A stretch of 64,000 nucleotides of DNA from Apophysomyces variabilis (Eukaryota > Mucoromycota > Mucoromycetes > Mucorales > Mucoraceae). A program made the translations under genes and the position numbers. How positions within the stretch are numbered: position 1 is the stretch's first letter; each line of letters starts with the position of its first letter. The notes beneath the pieces were generated by a model. It ran no database searches. It had not been told where the DNA came from and worked only from the letters and a program-made list of their open reading frames with translations. Where the stretch lies: contig MZZL01000055.1 of NCBI GenBank assembly GCA_002749535.1, forward strand, positions 192,453 through 256,452, in the 5' to 3' direction. This document shows, piece after piece, positions 1 to 12,076 of the stretch.

Positions 1-51
1 AGTACATTAACACTACAGCCAGAAATATCCCCTTAATCCTCACTGTTTTAG

Positions 52-2982
52 ATTGATTTGTTGAACGTGCGTTCGGATGTCAATGTAAAACGACCGCTGA
101 TGAGATTGCGCATGGGTTCACAGCATTACTTTTCTTCGCGATCAAAAGATACCAATGGTAACTGGAACGAAGGGTTTTTGTTTACAGTCTCCTATCATAA
201 CCAATTGTTTGATATGATTGAGGTAAGCATGGAAACAAAAAGAGAAACGTTACGAGAGTAAGCTAAAATGTGTAATACGTAGTTTGACCTGTACGATAAA
301 CGGAAAGGCTGGCGTTCCAAAACAAAGCACATTGGGAAAGCTAAGCTCAAAATTGCCAGGCTGAAAGGCCGCGACGAAGTTTTCCTCACGTAAGTTCAGC
401 GTAACATACGTTCTTTGAAGCTGCTCATACTAGTTTTCATGCAAGATTTTTACCCATGTACGAATACCACATTCGACGCTATCTTCCAGCACACATTCAA
501 CTCCCTCACAATTTCCTAAAGTCGCATATGCCAACCATGCCAAAATTTACCAATAATACCCGATCTTTTCAACAAAACTCTTCTCATTTGCATTATCAAC
601 AGCATCCTAGCCATCGCAAAAATTCTATGACCCCCTATATCGGATCTATACAGATTAGAGTTCGATACGTCTTCCAAAAAGCATCCGAGCCTCATTCTGA
701 AGAGCTCATGCCTGTATATTTACCGTTTAATCGTACTGGTGAATTTGACACCTACAGTATAGGTAGCAGTCGTGTCGATCGGAGCACACTTGCATCCACG
801 AAGAGCAGAAATAGCACCACCAGTGTACACAGTAGCAGTAGTAGCAATTTATCGAGTTCAACCACGTACTCCGAGCATAGTAACCATAATGAGGATGGAT
901 TTCATGACGCTGTGGAACCACACCTAACCTATGTTGACAACTTACGGAGTATACAGCTTTCGGACTCTCCGCAGGATTCATCTTCTACAAATAGCACTAG
1001 TGGCTCAAATCCTGTTCGCAGCGAATCCATCGTTGAACTAATGTTCGAACGAAGTCTGAAAAACGAATTAGGAAAGTTAAACGATTCTGCCAGCCGGAAA
1101 GGAGGAAGTCTGGATATGGATCAGTATGGTTTTTCTCAATGGGATGTGGATAATCGCAGTATCAACACAGCAAAAGAGAAGGAAGGTTCAGACGGTGCTA
1201 GTATTCGAAGCCATAATTTCGGTGATAAGAATTTCGCCTTCAAATGGATGAACGAGTCTTTTGAAGAGGTTGCCTTGTCACACCCCAGTTTGGATCGTAT
1301 GATCGGTTTGGTTGTCAGTCCACAGACACGCACGTTACTTCGAGCTGTTGTCAAGATGGCAAATGCTTTTGTAAGTCAGATGTTGATGACTACGGTTACT
1401 CACAATGTGACAGGGTCAAGGGTTCAAAATTACAGGCATGCAGTTATTGTCGTCATTATCGCTTTTGCAGACATTTTATGCAGATACTGCGCGGTGAGTT
1501 GACTACTGCTTATTTAATGTACCTTTCCTAATCCTTTTAGTTCCTACTTAGACCTCCACCAGCAGAGAAAATCACCGACTTGCAGTTTGTAGATGAAGCA
1601 TACTATTTTCTTGGCCATGCAATTATTGCTTATGTACGTGTCATTGTCATTTGAGCAATGGAAACCTAAATGGCTTCTAGGGATGGCGAGGACTTTCTTA
1701 TTTGGGAGATTACGCTAAATATCTGAAGGGTAAGCATGCTTAGACATAGTAAAACAGACTGACGGTTGCGCTACAGATGTGATGAAGACAAAGTCAAATA
1801 AGGAAGCCATCGTTCGCTTCCTCAAAATCCCTCCCGAGGATCTGCTTGGATATGAATATGGGCTGCGAAAAGGGGCCGTGTTCCAGCCAAGCTACTTTGT
1901 ATCTGTGGATCGGCTACACGAAGCTGTAGTGCTTGGTATTCGTGGCACATGGGTAATGTAATGAAACTCTTGACGAGGATTTGCTGATAGTCGAATAGAG
2001 TCTATATGACTGCATCACTGATCTTGTTTGCGAATATCGACCATGGAAAGGTGGTCTAGTACACTCGGGAATGCTTGCATCAGCGCAATGGTTCTTTACG
2101 CGCATTATCCCTCAGATATTCCACTATGTGCACGAGCAAGCCAAATCTGAAAAGTCTTTGATCTCGTCCTTCATCATTACGGGTCACTCACTTGGTGCTG
2201 GTACTGCAGCGTTGCTTACAATGATGGTTGCGGATCATATTGAGGAACTACAACTACTTTCAGGGAACCCCGACTTTAAAGTGCATTGTTATGCATACGC
2301 TCCTGTCGCCAGTGTTTCGCTTGAAATATCCGAAAAGTACAAAGATTACATTGACAGTTTTGTATGCCATGATGATCTTGTGGGTCACCTTTCCTATGGC
2401 ACCGCAACCTGCGCGAAAGAACTCATTATGGACACATTGATTGCTGTTGATGGTTTAGGAGGGTCTAGCAAAGTGACTTCAGATGATGAGCTCAGACGTG
2501 CTTGCTTTGATATCATCCAAGCACGACGAGAAGAGATATTTCATTCCAGTGAGCCACGCTATCCCCTACTCTATATACCTGGCCAAGTCTACCAGTTTCG
2601 ACGAACGCCAAAATCAAAAACAAAATCCGACTATCCTGCAGTACGACCAAGGGCATCATCAGGGACAACTCATCGCAAACCTTCTCAGAACCTTCCGTCA
2701 AGCCAATCTGAACCTGTCTTGCTTGGCCAATCCTCATCAAACAACAACAATAATAACGAAACCTTCACGTTACACAAAAGCTCTGCCCTGATTTCTGAGG
2801 AAGTGCTTATATCAAAAACATGTTTGGAAGACCACATGCTGGTCACCTATCTTAACGCATTTCAGCAGGTACGCCAAGATTGTATGCGCCCCGCCTCAAG
2901 CAAAAAAGAAGCTCGAGAACAAAGCGTGGAGTCGCATGTACCAAGCATACGAATAGAGGATCCAGAAGGAAAATTGGTGTAA
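52..2982 (+). CDS. sn-1-specific diacylglycerol lipase-like protein (lipase class 3), 5' end outside window
   Basis: A class 3 lipase that would hydrolyse an acyl chain from diacylglycerol. Exons, by splice signals: 52-222, 283-389, about 445-1370, 1414-1493, 1541-1633, 1681-about 1729, 1777-1952, 1999-2982, giving about 860 visible residues. The first exon starts after an acceptor AG at 50-51, so the true start lies upstream. The N-terminal part looks like a C2 membrane-binding domain (FDLYDKRKGW, then GSIQIRVRYVF), followed by a Ser-rich linker. The catalytic core has the nucleophile elbow GHSLGAG near 2191, an Asp region HDDLVGHLS near 2371, and a His region LEDHMLVTYL near 2826. This order matches the Ser-Asp-His triad of the DAG lipase family. 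The C-terminal insert between Asp and His is low-complexity and Asn/Ser rich. Family assignment is firm; the exact substrate is inferred. Confidence 0.85.
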
Positions 2983-3206
2983 ACTACAAAGCTAACTAGA
3001 AAATCAAAATAACCACACATTGTGCAGAAAATCTAGTATAAAAAAGGTACGAATCACTTGATGGCTGCACGAACCATGGCGTACGTTTCTGTCTAGGAGG
3101 TTATTTTTTTTTTTGGTCTGGTCGCGTGGTCAATTAAGTGTCGTTATTCTATAAAAGCTGTTCTAAGGAGTTCGAGTCATCTTTTTCTTCTTTCCACTTA
3201 CGCACA

Positions 3207-5776
3207 ATGATGTGCCATCAATTAGTACTTATTATTATTTCATGTATACCATTATATTCTGCGTTGGCAGTATCCATGTCCTATATCAGTACATTTTCCG
3301 ATGATTTTGTGCAGTTGGATCTTTCAAAGTTTGTCAATAATCGTGGTTTCGGCCAGGGTGGTGACTTTGATGGTCTGGGGAACTATTTCAAATGCAAGCA
3401 ATTGTTATCATCATCGAGTCTCAACATTGGTACGATTCCTTTTAAGACACGGATCGCGATCGAAGGTGAAGTCCAACAGCAGGATAATGCCATGGCACGG
3501 GGCCAGGTGATCACGCTGCCAAACGACTACTTTGGAGCACTATATATGCTCGTGTCAGCCAACCACGGTCCCGTAATGACGAAGATGGTGGTGACCTACC
3601 AGGATGGGTCTCAAAGCACTAGCACACTAACCATCCCAGATTGGCAAGTACAGCGTATGGATAGATACAACAGTATACCTTGCCAAGTTAATACAGGGGC
3701 CACTGGTGCTCTGTTTTCCGTACCCGTTTTTGTTGATCCAACAAAACCACTCTCGCATCTTACATTTCCCTATACTGACACACTTGGCGGGTTCCGGCCC
3801 GCTCTGCATGTCTTTGCTATTACTCTCGTACGAGAATCTGACATCCGCATCATCCAGGCTCGTTCAACCACCCGCTGGACAGGAAAGCAAGAAAACCAAG
3901 TGATCGAGGTCCAATTACACAATAGCGCATCCGCCTGGGGTAAAGACATCCAAGTTGAAATCGACGGTCCGCTTGTCAAGACTGCGGAACCGGGGCGTAT
4001 CGTAACTATTCCACCAGGCCATGTACAGAAGGTGGACGTAGCGGTTCACACAGTTCGGAAAGAGCCTGCACTGACAACAGTTAACGTTCGCGCGTATTCA
4101 AAAGGGAGTGAACAGATGATAGCCTTACCTCAACAGTTTTCTCTTCGCATCGGCCTCCCACACTACGATGAATCTGAAAGGTAAACTGGTATTTATAGCT
4201 CCGCCACGCTCACACGCCCCAAACCTAGTTCCTTGCAACAACATGATCCTCCTGCGTGGCTCCAAGAGGCTAAGTTTGGTATATTTATTCATTGGGGAGT
4301 GTATGCTGTCCCTTCATGGGCACCTGTCGGCAAATCCTATGCGGAATGGTACTGGTGGCAGATGAACCAAGTCGACAGTCCAACCTACGAATACCATCGT
4401 AAAATGTACGGTGAAGCCAAAGAATATGACGACTTTTTGAAAGATTGGAACCCCAACTGTTTCGATCCTCATCAGTGGCTAGACCTTGTCGATGCCTCAA
4501 AAGCTCGATATTACGTTTTCACAACGAAGCATCATGATGGTATTGCCTTGTTCGACACAGAGGTTTCCAGGCGTTCGACTCCTAATTTCCTTAAACGGAA
4601 TTTTGTGCGCGAGCTGCTGACAGTTTCACAAGAAAAGTATCCTCATCTTAAGCGAGGCCTATATTGTAAGTTTCTTCATCGATCAGCGTTTTGTATTACT
4701 TATGAGATCAACGAAAAGTCTCGATGCCGGAATGGTACAACCCAAGTTACGACGATCCGTCGTTGGGTTGGCATGGGCCACCACACAACGCTTATACAGA
4801 TAAGGTCCTTAACTACACGGGTGGTCTCCCAATATACGACTTCGTAAACGAACTACAAGTACCTCAGATTTTGGAACTGATCGATAACTACAAGCCTGAC
4901 ATCTTATGGTAAGAAAGCAAGAGAAAGTTGCCAAGGAAAAAACACTAATGCTGAGCGCCCTCAGGTGTGACATTGGCGGAATTAATAACTCCACCGTTTG
5001 GCAATCCAAGTTTTTCAATAACGCTCGTACCGAGAAACGGCAGGTTTCTATCAATGACCGATGTGGCAACGCTGTTTCCGATTTTCAGACAATTGAATAC
5101 GAAGATACAACCACAGTGCCATCCAGGTAAAACTCTATCGCAATAAGTGCCAGCCCAATAAATCTAGCTCTTTAGGTTTTGGGAAGCAACACGCGGCATT
5201 GATCCCTATTCATTCGGGTAAAACGCAGAGAAAAACGACATACAAGTTTCAAGCGTTCTAAACCTCAGTCTTAGTTATAATCATGCTACACGTCCTGATC
5301 AATATGCATCTTCCAACTCACTTATCCAGGAGCTTGTCAATGTCAATGCAAAAGGCGGAAATTTCCTCCTAAATATAGGACCCGAGTCTTCGGGAATTAT
5401 TCCAGATGCTATGGTTACACGACTACGCGATATCGGTGGATGGCTAGAGCAGGTCGGGCCAAGTATTTTTGAGTCAGAGATGTATTGGGTAACGACTTTC
5501 GACGACAATGAGCCTGGTCAACCTCTTCGGTTTGCGAAACGACGCGATGGAAGTGCCTTTTATATCTTCAGCCTCGAACGGCCGGTTGCGAATAAGGTTG
5601 TTGTCAAGGCGCCGATCCCAATCGGAGCGAACTCAAGGATCACCATGCTAACAAAACAAGGCGGTCCAGCTTTGAAATGGAAAATTTATAACAACGGTAG
5701 ACTAATCATTTCGGTTCCAGACGATGTGCTCAATCAAGGCAACTATGTATGGGTTTTTGAGATCTCCTACTTATAA
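3207..5776 (+). CDS. alpha-L-fucosidase, GH29, secreted, with N-terminal beta-sandwich domain
   Basis: A glycoside hydrolase predicted to release terminal L-fucose outside the cell. Exons 3207-4180, 4229-4665, 4719-4908, 4965-5126, 5176-5217 and 5269-5776 join into 770 codons in one frame. I chose the ATG at 3207 because it begins a clean signal peptide (MMCHQLVLIIISCIPLYSALA); an ATG at 3138 in the same frame would bury it. Residues of about 30-320 form a domain without GH29 motifs, probably a beta-sandwich accessory or carbohydrate-binding module. The catalytic barrel then starts with FGIFIHWGVYAVPSW, followed by KHHDGIALFD and SMPEWYNP. The nucleophile region is ILWCDIGG, whose Asp fits the GH29 nucleophile position. 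GGNFLLNIGP marks the end of the barrel. Its 3' end converges on the RTA1 gene, 154 bases away. Confidence 0.9.
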
Positions 5777-5930
5777 TTGTATAATTTGATATGTATCATT
5801 ATCATCAAATATAAACCTTGCCTGTACAGCGTATATAGCATTTGTACCAAAAGAAGAAAAAAACTCCAATATCATATGGCTATGAAGCAGTTGAACTATG
5901 CAATATGCAATATGGCTTTATTCAAAATTG

Positions 5931-6955
5931 TTAGGCTCTATTATTTGTTTTTCTCCAATCTTCCATTTCAAGGGAATCGTTTGAGTCAACATTCACCATT
6001 GTCCTGCTTCCTCCCCCAAGAGCGTCTGGTCGCAATCCAGCATTGAAGTCGATCAAGTCAGGGCGAATGTATCGCCCAGGTGGCACGATTACAAACGCAG
6101 TCAATGCAATCACCATCATTAACGAGTCGAACACATAGAAATATACTTCGTGTGTGAGCAGATAGCCATGCATTCCTTGTGCGAACTCGACCAATCGATA
6201 GATCGATCGAATAATAAGTGCGACGATATTAATCCAAATGACAACAAAGAGAATGCGCCATCTACTAGTGCTATTGCCGGCAGAAAAGGTGAACTTGTCC
6301 TTCCCATACTGAACATAGGCTGTCACTGTAGCAAAGGTACTGAAAGAGATCAATGCCAGGACAAGTCCAGCCGTGGTAATCTTTGTGCCAATATCGGCAA
6401 TAGAAGGCACTGCTAGCATACCGCCACCACCACCTTGCACCAAGAAGCAAAATATATCCATGTATAAGAAGGCCTTTTCGATGATTCTCGGCCGGATAAA
6501 CTTCGTCTGATAGTTAGAATAGATAATGCTAAGTAATAGAGCAATCAAAGTTAATTAATCGCCTCGCTTCCAAATACACTTGCTAAGCGACATACATTTT
6601 GGCTACAGTGAGATAGCTTCCAAGAGCAATGACAATGGGTGGTAGCAGCAGAAATAATGAGCTATTGGCGTAGGCGGGAATATTTTTTGTGTTGTTTGGC
6701 TGCCCTGACCATAAACGAAGACCAAAGCCAAGGACTTCAACTGATATAAATTATTACGTAAGAATTTGAATAAGAATGATCTTTCATTGCATAACACCTA
6801 CATGCAGCTCCAACAACTACCGCATACATATATTTTGTTTTATATTTCCGTGCTTGATAGGCAATCGCGCCGCCTAGGATAATAAATGCAGCGAGGGCTA
6901 CTCCGGCAACAGCGATATTGGGATTGTACTGGTATAAGTTGTAATCTGCGTCCAT
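5931..6955 (-). CDS. RTA1-family seven-helix membrane protein
   Basis: Multi-pass membrane protein of the fungal RTA1 family (lipid-translocating exporter or 7-aminocholesterol resistance type). Exons on the minus strand: 6955-6802, 6740-6596 and 6528-5931, together 298 codons. The product begins MDADYNLYQYNP, a short outside N-terminus, followed by a first helix. Family marks are the central DIFCFLVQGGGGGM and the later RSIYRLVEFAQG followed by EVYFYVFDSLMM. Several further hydrophobic segments are visible, and the polar C-terminal tail is cytosolic by analogy. Members have been linked to stress and sterol or sphingolipid resistance; which lipid is handled here cannot be read from the sequence. 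The third exon uses the acceptor at 6529-6530, since the nearer AG at 6507-6508 would break the frame. Confidence 0.88.
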
Positions 6956-9030
6956 TGTTGTGGTTTTGAAATTGCTTTTCTGATCTGGTTCTCTTCGTTT
7001 CTCACAACCTTTTATTTATATAGGATCAACAACTTCTTGCGTATTCCGAATATAGTACATATACACCGACGGTCGGACCTTGTACCGGACTTAGCAGCAA
7101 GTTAATGTGAGCACGGTCGATCCTGCATCTGACAAACTCGTCGCCCTTTGGACCTATTATTGTGCCCACCACACGTTGCGAACTCTTTCACCAGGCAGAG
7201 TATTAACCGAATAAACTGTTGCTATTACTACTACCATCTTAGATACTGACTATCAGGGCAAAAAATGAAGAGATTCTTTCAAAAGCTTGGCAATATCTGT
7301 AAAGATTTTCACGGCGATGTAACCATTGTACACCCGGCTGAGCGTTAAGTACCGGCAAGTTGTTGCTATATATAATCTATCCGTCTTGAAAACCGCCCTT
7401 TCGGAATTAGTTTAATTGCCAAGGACTACTTAGAACTAAACAAGTTTGTTCTGAACGACGCCATGACTAAGCGGTGTCTCGAAGAGTCTTTATGCCCAGC
7501 ATTTCTTAACGTTTCTAAGCAAAGTCCCGAGTGAATACTCTCTAGAATGCAAAGGTCATTACAGTTGGTTTATGAGGCAGCAGACTGTGATCAACAACAA
7601 TGTACACTATCACTTCCCGTATTGATATGCAAGTATTTCTTTTATGAATAGCGTGATATCCATAGTAGCAGTAGTTCCCGGCTATTGAAGTTGTGAGCAA
7701 GTATTGCCTTACGTCTAAGGAACGTCATTCTAAGATAACAGGCATGTAGAGGTTGGTCTGACATGGAATGAAACAGTTGCACTGTAGCAAGTACGTTTTA
7801 CTCCTCGATTAAAAAGATTTAACAGAAGAAGCACGCACTCAAACCATTGTAAGTTACACTTAATGGTCAAGATGAACTTATTGTCAAGCAAGTAGGTTAC
7901 TTATGCAATGATTAATTAGTAAATAGAACGTTATTGTGGCAAACAGACAGCAGACTTTTTTGGACTGTAATGTGAACTTAGGATTTTAGTGGTAGAATTA
8001 TTAATGTCAGATCAAAAAGTGTTTACTGAGGACGATAAGGAGCAGGTGAACATATCCACGGTTATCTGCAGTGGTTTGTACATAGCGAACATATAAGCGG
8101 CTGCCCAGTCAGTGTTAGTAATGATCTGTTCTTCCTGATTTTCGTTTACAATAAAAAAGGTTGGAGACACGTTGTAAGGTATGTCCAATTTGCATTTCGT
8201 TTTCTCTTACGCAAGAGCAATATCAGCAGGTCCTGGTGACGTTCCTAATTGTTATTTAAGGCAAGCAGCCCTTTCAATTAAAATACCAATACTTCTAAAT
8301 GAATATCCTTAATTTTAAACGTCTTAGGCTTATGTTCTCAGCAAGCGCTCATTTGCTATCTCTGTGATGCATAACTGTAAAACTGATATATTTCTATTAG
8401 ATGTGCAATTGCTGGCATGAAAAATCTTCGAAAAAAATTGACTTTTTGAGGACACCATGTATAACATCGTCCTAGAGAACGACAACTGCAATACATTAAT
8501 AAATTAGGATGTGGATGGATCAAAGAATCTTTACGAAACGACTTTATCAATGCGGTTCACTGATAGTAGGCCATTCAGTGATTTGCCGGCCAGTGACGGC
8601 CCCAAGAATACAACCAATAGCAACGCCGCGTAACCGCATCGTTTCTCCGAGAAGATTAGATTGTTAAGCCTGTGGTAAGTTATTATGCTAGTCTTTCCAG
8701 TAATCTCTAACTAAATGAAACTATCTTTACTGCTTGAAATCCCTTTGCAACGATGGCAGCCAATGATCTGCATCTGCAAATCTGGCTTGTGGAAAAGGAA
8801 GGGTGTACCATCCATCTCTAGTTGTTGGTAGCACAAACCTTGGCTTTACTGGCGCACAGAAAGCTTCAAGCAGGTACAACAAATAATACCTTGTTAGTAA
8901 GTTTTACGTAGTCAGGCACTTGTGCGACTTGCATGATCGGACATCTGAGCTTGAATGCAATTTTTTGTGATGTAACAAATCTCACGGCCTGCAGTCTAGC
9001 TTTATCTCTTTCTCCCTTTCTATTCAAGAA
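6956..9030. other. intergenic region, no supported gene
   Basis: About 2.1 kb between the divergent RTA1 gene and the dipeptidase gene. I see no open frame with recognisable protein features and no RNA gene. A stretch near 8410-8460 (tgactttttgaggacacc) resembles the end of a Tc1/mariner-type DNA transposon seen in fungi, but it is too short to call. The part just upstream of 9031 is pyrimidine rich (ctttatctctttctccctttc), as expected for a fungal core promoter. Confidence 0.4.
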
Positions 9031-10307
9031 ATGCGCTTGTTTCTGGTGGCGACTGCGGCCTTGGGTTTGCTATCTGCATTCGCCGATAGTTATCCGCAAC
9101 CGCAAACATACTTTGGACGCCAGAAAGCTGCACTTGATCATGCCAACCGTCTCTTGGCTAAACATGCTCTGATAGATACACACAATGATTTCCCAATGTA
9201 TGTATTGATTGTTGCACGATATTGGAGCTTAACTAAAGGACTTATGTGGGTTAAGGCTTCTTACCGAAAACTTGGAAGGAAAAATTAATCATCTAAATCT
9301 GACTCGTTTGGAAGGCACTCATACGGATATTGAACGTCTCCACAAGGGGCACCTGACTGGACAGTTCTGGAGTGTGTACTATGACTGTGATGATACAGAA
9401 GCGAATCAGGTCGTCAAGGCTATGGAATCGATCGATGTGGTGAAACGAATGGTTGATCTTTACCCCGATACCTTTGAATTAGTCACCACTTCGCAACAAT
9501 TTCAAACTGCGTTCAAACAAGGTCGTATCGGCTCCATGTTGGGTATGGAAGGTGGTCAAATGATCGGTAACTCCATAGCGGCGCTTCGCACATTCTATGA
9601 TCTCGGTATACGTTACATGACTGTATGTGTTCAATATTGTTTTGTTTTCACGTTCCACTTATGCGGCATTTTAATTTCACCAGTTGACTCATAATTGTCA
9701 CACTCCTTGGTCCGAGTCATGCTGTGACAGCAATCCGCCGCCATTCAAGAAAGGTTTAGGGCTAACTGAATTTGGCAAAAAGATCGTATTAGAGATGAAT
9801 CGATTGGGTATGATGGTTGATATCTCACACGTTGCACATGCCACCATGCACGCTGTATTGGATGTTACCAAAGCGCCAGTTCTTTTTTCACATTCGTCAA
9901 GTCATGCATTATGTCCTATCGAGCGAAACGTACCTGACGAAGTTCTCAAACGGTTGGAGGAAACGGATGGTGTTGTCATGGTGAACTTTTATAACTTCTT
10001 CGTCCAATGTGATCCGTCTGTGGAGGCTACTATCTCGGATGTCGCAGATCATATCGAATATATTGCTCAGATCGCTGGTCATCATCGTGTGGGATTAGGT
10101 GCAGATTACGACGGTATTGATAAAACCCCTCGGGGGCTCGAGGGCGTTGATAAATACCCGCAGCTATTTGCTGAATTAATCCTACGTGGATGGACAGATG
10201 ATGAGTTAATTGCTCTTGCCGGGGAAAACCTGTTACGTGTCTGGAGAGGTGTTGAGCGCGTTCGTGATTCTCTTTCGAAAGAATTACCAGAAGAATCAAG
10301 ATTGTAA
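9031..10307 (+). CDS. membrane-type dipeptidase (peptidase family M19), secreted
   Basis: A zinc dipeptidase related to mammalian renal dipeptidase, cleaving dipeptides outside the cell or in the secretory route. Exons 9031-9197, 9256-9622 and 9684-10307 join into 385 codons. A signal peptide is clear ([18 protein letters not shown]). Metal-ligand motifs appear in family order: DTHNDFP (His and Asp), GMEGG (bridging Glu), then ISHVA and FSHSSSHA (two His). GLGADYDG near the end carries the conserved Asp. Length fits the family. No C-terminal hydrophobic tail or GPI signal is visible, so the enzyme is probably soluble rather than anchored as in animals. Confidence 0.92.
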
Positions 10308-10595
10308 AATGTAACAAAGATTGCCTGTGTCAATCCAATCGAATAGCAGTTATTCGCTTAAATTATTTTGATACCCAACGTTACGCCAACTTGACGGCAA
10401 TAAAGAAGGGTGACCTGGCGTTGAACTATGTAAATTATGGTCCGTTTCATTAGCTTTTGAGAGAACATGGAGCGGTTAAATCGAGAAAGACGTAACACAC
10501 ATTAACAACAATGTCTAAAATGAGTGATGTAAAAACAAAACAAAGGGAAAAAAAATGCGTCGCATTTTGCTAATATTTTTGCGTTTACTATCAAT

Positions 10596-12076
10596 TCACT
10601 TTTTTTGGTTTTGCTTAGTTCTACGACGATCAAATTCATGGGATGATTCGTACGTTGGTAAGCTAAGAAAATAGGGTATGTGAGTCACCATTAATGACTG
10701 AATACTTGAAACTTACTCTGCAGGATCAGCGGGTAAGGGCTTACTGTAAAAATAATCATGTTCTAATGCCTGTAGTGCGCTCCATCTTTTGTTCGGATCC
10801 AGAATAAGTAATTTGTCAATCAAATCTACAGCTAATGGATCATAGTTTGCGAATTCTTCCTTCACTCTCCTAACAGAAGGCTCAAATCTGATTTTATCGG
10901 CCTCTGGCAATTTGTCCCAATCTGGCATATTTTCTTGAGTAGGTGATCCACATAGATAGAAAATCCTTTTTAATTGATCTATATCATCTTGTCCTTGTAA
11001 TATCGGTCGCGATTTCAGCAGCTCTCCAAGCACACAACTCCATTTGTCGATTAACAACCTTATAAACCAAGTTATGAATAGCTTACCCGATACCCCACAT
11101 ATCGATTGCGCTGGTATAATGTCGTTCACCAAGAAACAGTTCTGGCGGTCGATACCATCTTGTAACGACACAGTTGGTATATTCTCGCTTCTCATCTTCG
11201 ATGCCACGCGCCAGGCCAAAATCAGCAATTTGTAAGATACCTTTGTTATTAATAAGCAAGTTCGCAGCTACAGCCCATGTCAATTTCTCAGTTTCCAATA
11301 TCCGTAAATTTACCTTTCATATCACGATGAAGAATTTTGTTCTACTGAAAGAGGTCAATTACATGATTGTTAAAAGTGTTATAGGAAATACGCACATAAT
11401 GAAGATACGCGGTGCCCTCGAGAAGCTGCTGCATGTATGTTTTGATCTGGGGTTGGGTCAAGCGAACAGAGGGATTGTCAAGTAGACCAGCGAGATCATG
11501 ATCCATATACGGAAACACCATGTAGATGCTGCCTCGCTCTTTCCTCGCTGAGTCACCTATAGATTGTGTCGATAAGTTTCTTCTGTATTCATCTAGCATT
11601 CAGATATACCTCTCTCGACAGCAATGTCCGTTAATGGGACGATATTTTTATGTCGTAGTTGTTTAAGAATTTTGATTTCTCGGATAGCAGTAATCGGTAC
11701 CTGTTATAGTACTTTAAATAAACAGTACAATCACTGTATTTTCTTACCCCATCCTTTTCGTTGTGCATTAATATTCTCTTAAGCGCTACTGCTTGTCCTG
11801 ATACACGATGCCTTGCTTTATGAACCTCACTGAATCAAGATTGAATTAATCTATAGATGTTCCGTAGCAAAAAGTCCAATACCCAAATGTGCCCTCGCCA
11901 AGCTTATCTTCGAAATCATAATCGGTGATCTTGGAACATCCGACAAAACGACGCGAATTCTGTGACGATTGACGTCTTCTTGGGGACGAGCTTGCAGGAG
12001 ATGTATTGTTGCTAATGATATCTACAGTGCGCTTCCTGGGTCTATCCGACAATTCGTCTTCAGAAGTTCGCTTCAT
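10596..12076 (-). CDS. BUR1: cyclin-dependent kinase of the Bur1/CDK9 type
   Basis: Serine/threonine kinase expected to pair with a cyclin and phosphorylate the RNA polymerase II C-terminal domain and elongation factors. Exons on the minus strand: 12076-11883, 11829-11748, 11700-11610, 11592-11396, 11341-11314, 11267-11087, 11037-10717 and 10662-10596. They sum to 386 codons. Motifs include the Gly loop GEGTFGEV, ALKRIL with the ATP-site Lys, REIKILKQL (in the PITAIRE helix), HRDMKAANLL, DFGLARG, and [29 protein letters not shown] at the start is typical of Bur1. The last exon restores the conserved tail [14 protein letters not shown]; without it the frame ends just after LPADPAE. Between 11593 and 11609 a 17-base GT...AG segment must be skipped to keep frame; this is either an extremely short intron or a frame-breaking insertion. 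Confidence 0.9.

Noticed and set aside
3138..3206. Upstream in-frame ATG for the fucosidase gene
   Set aside because: Using it would put 23 polar residues before the signal peptide; the ATG at 3207 gives a normal secreted start.
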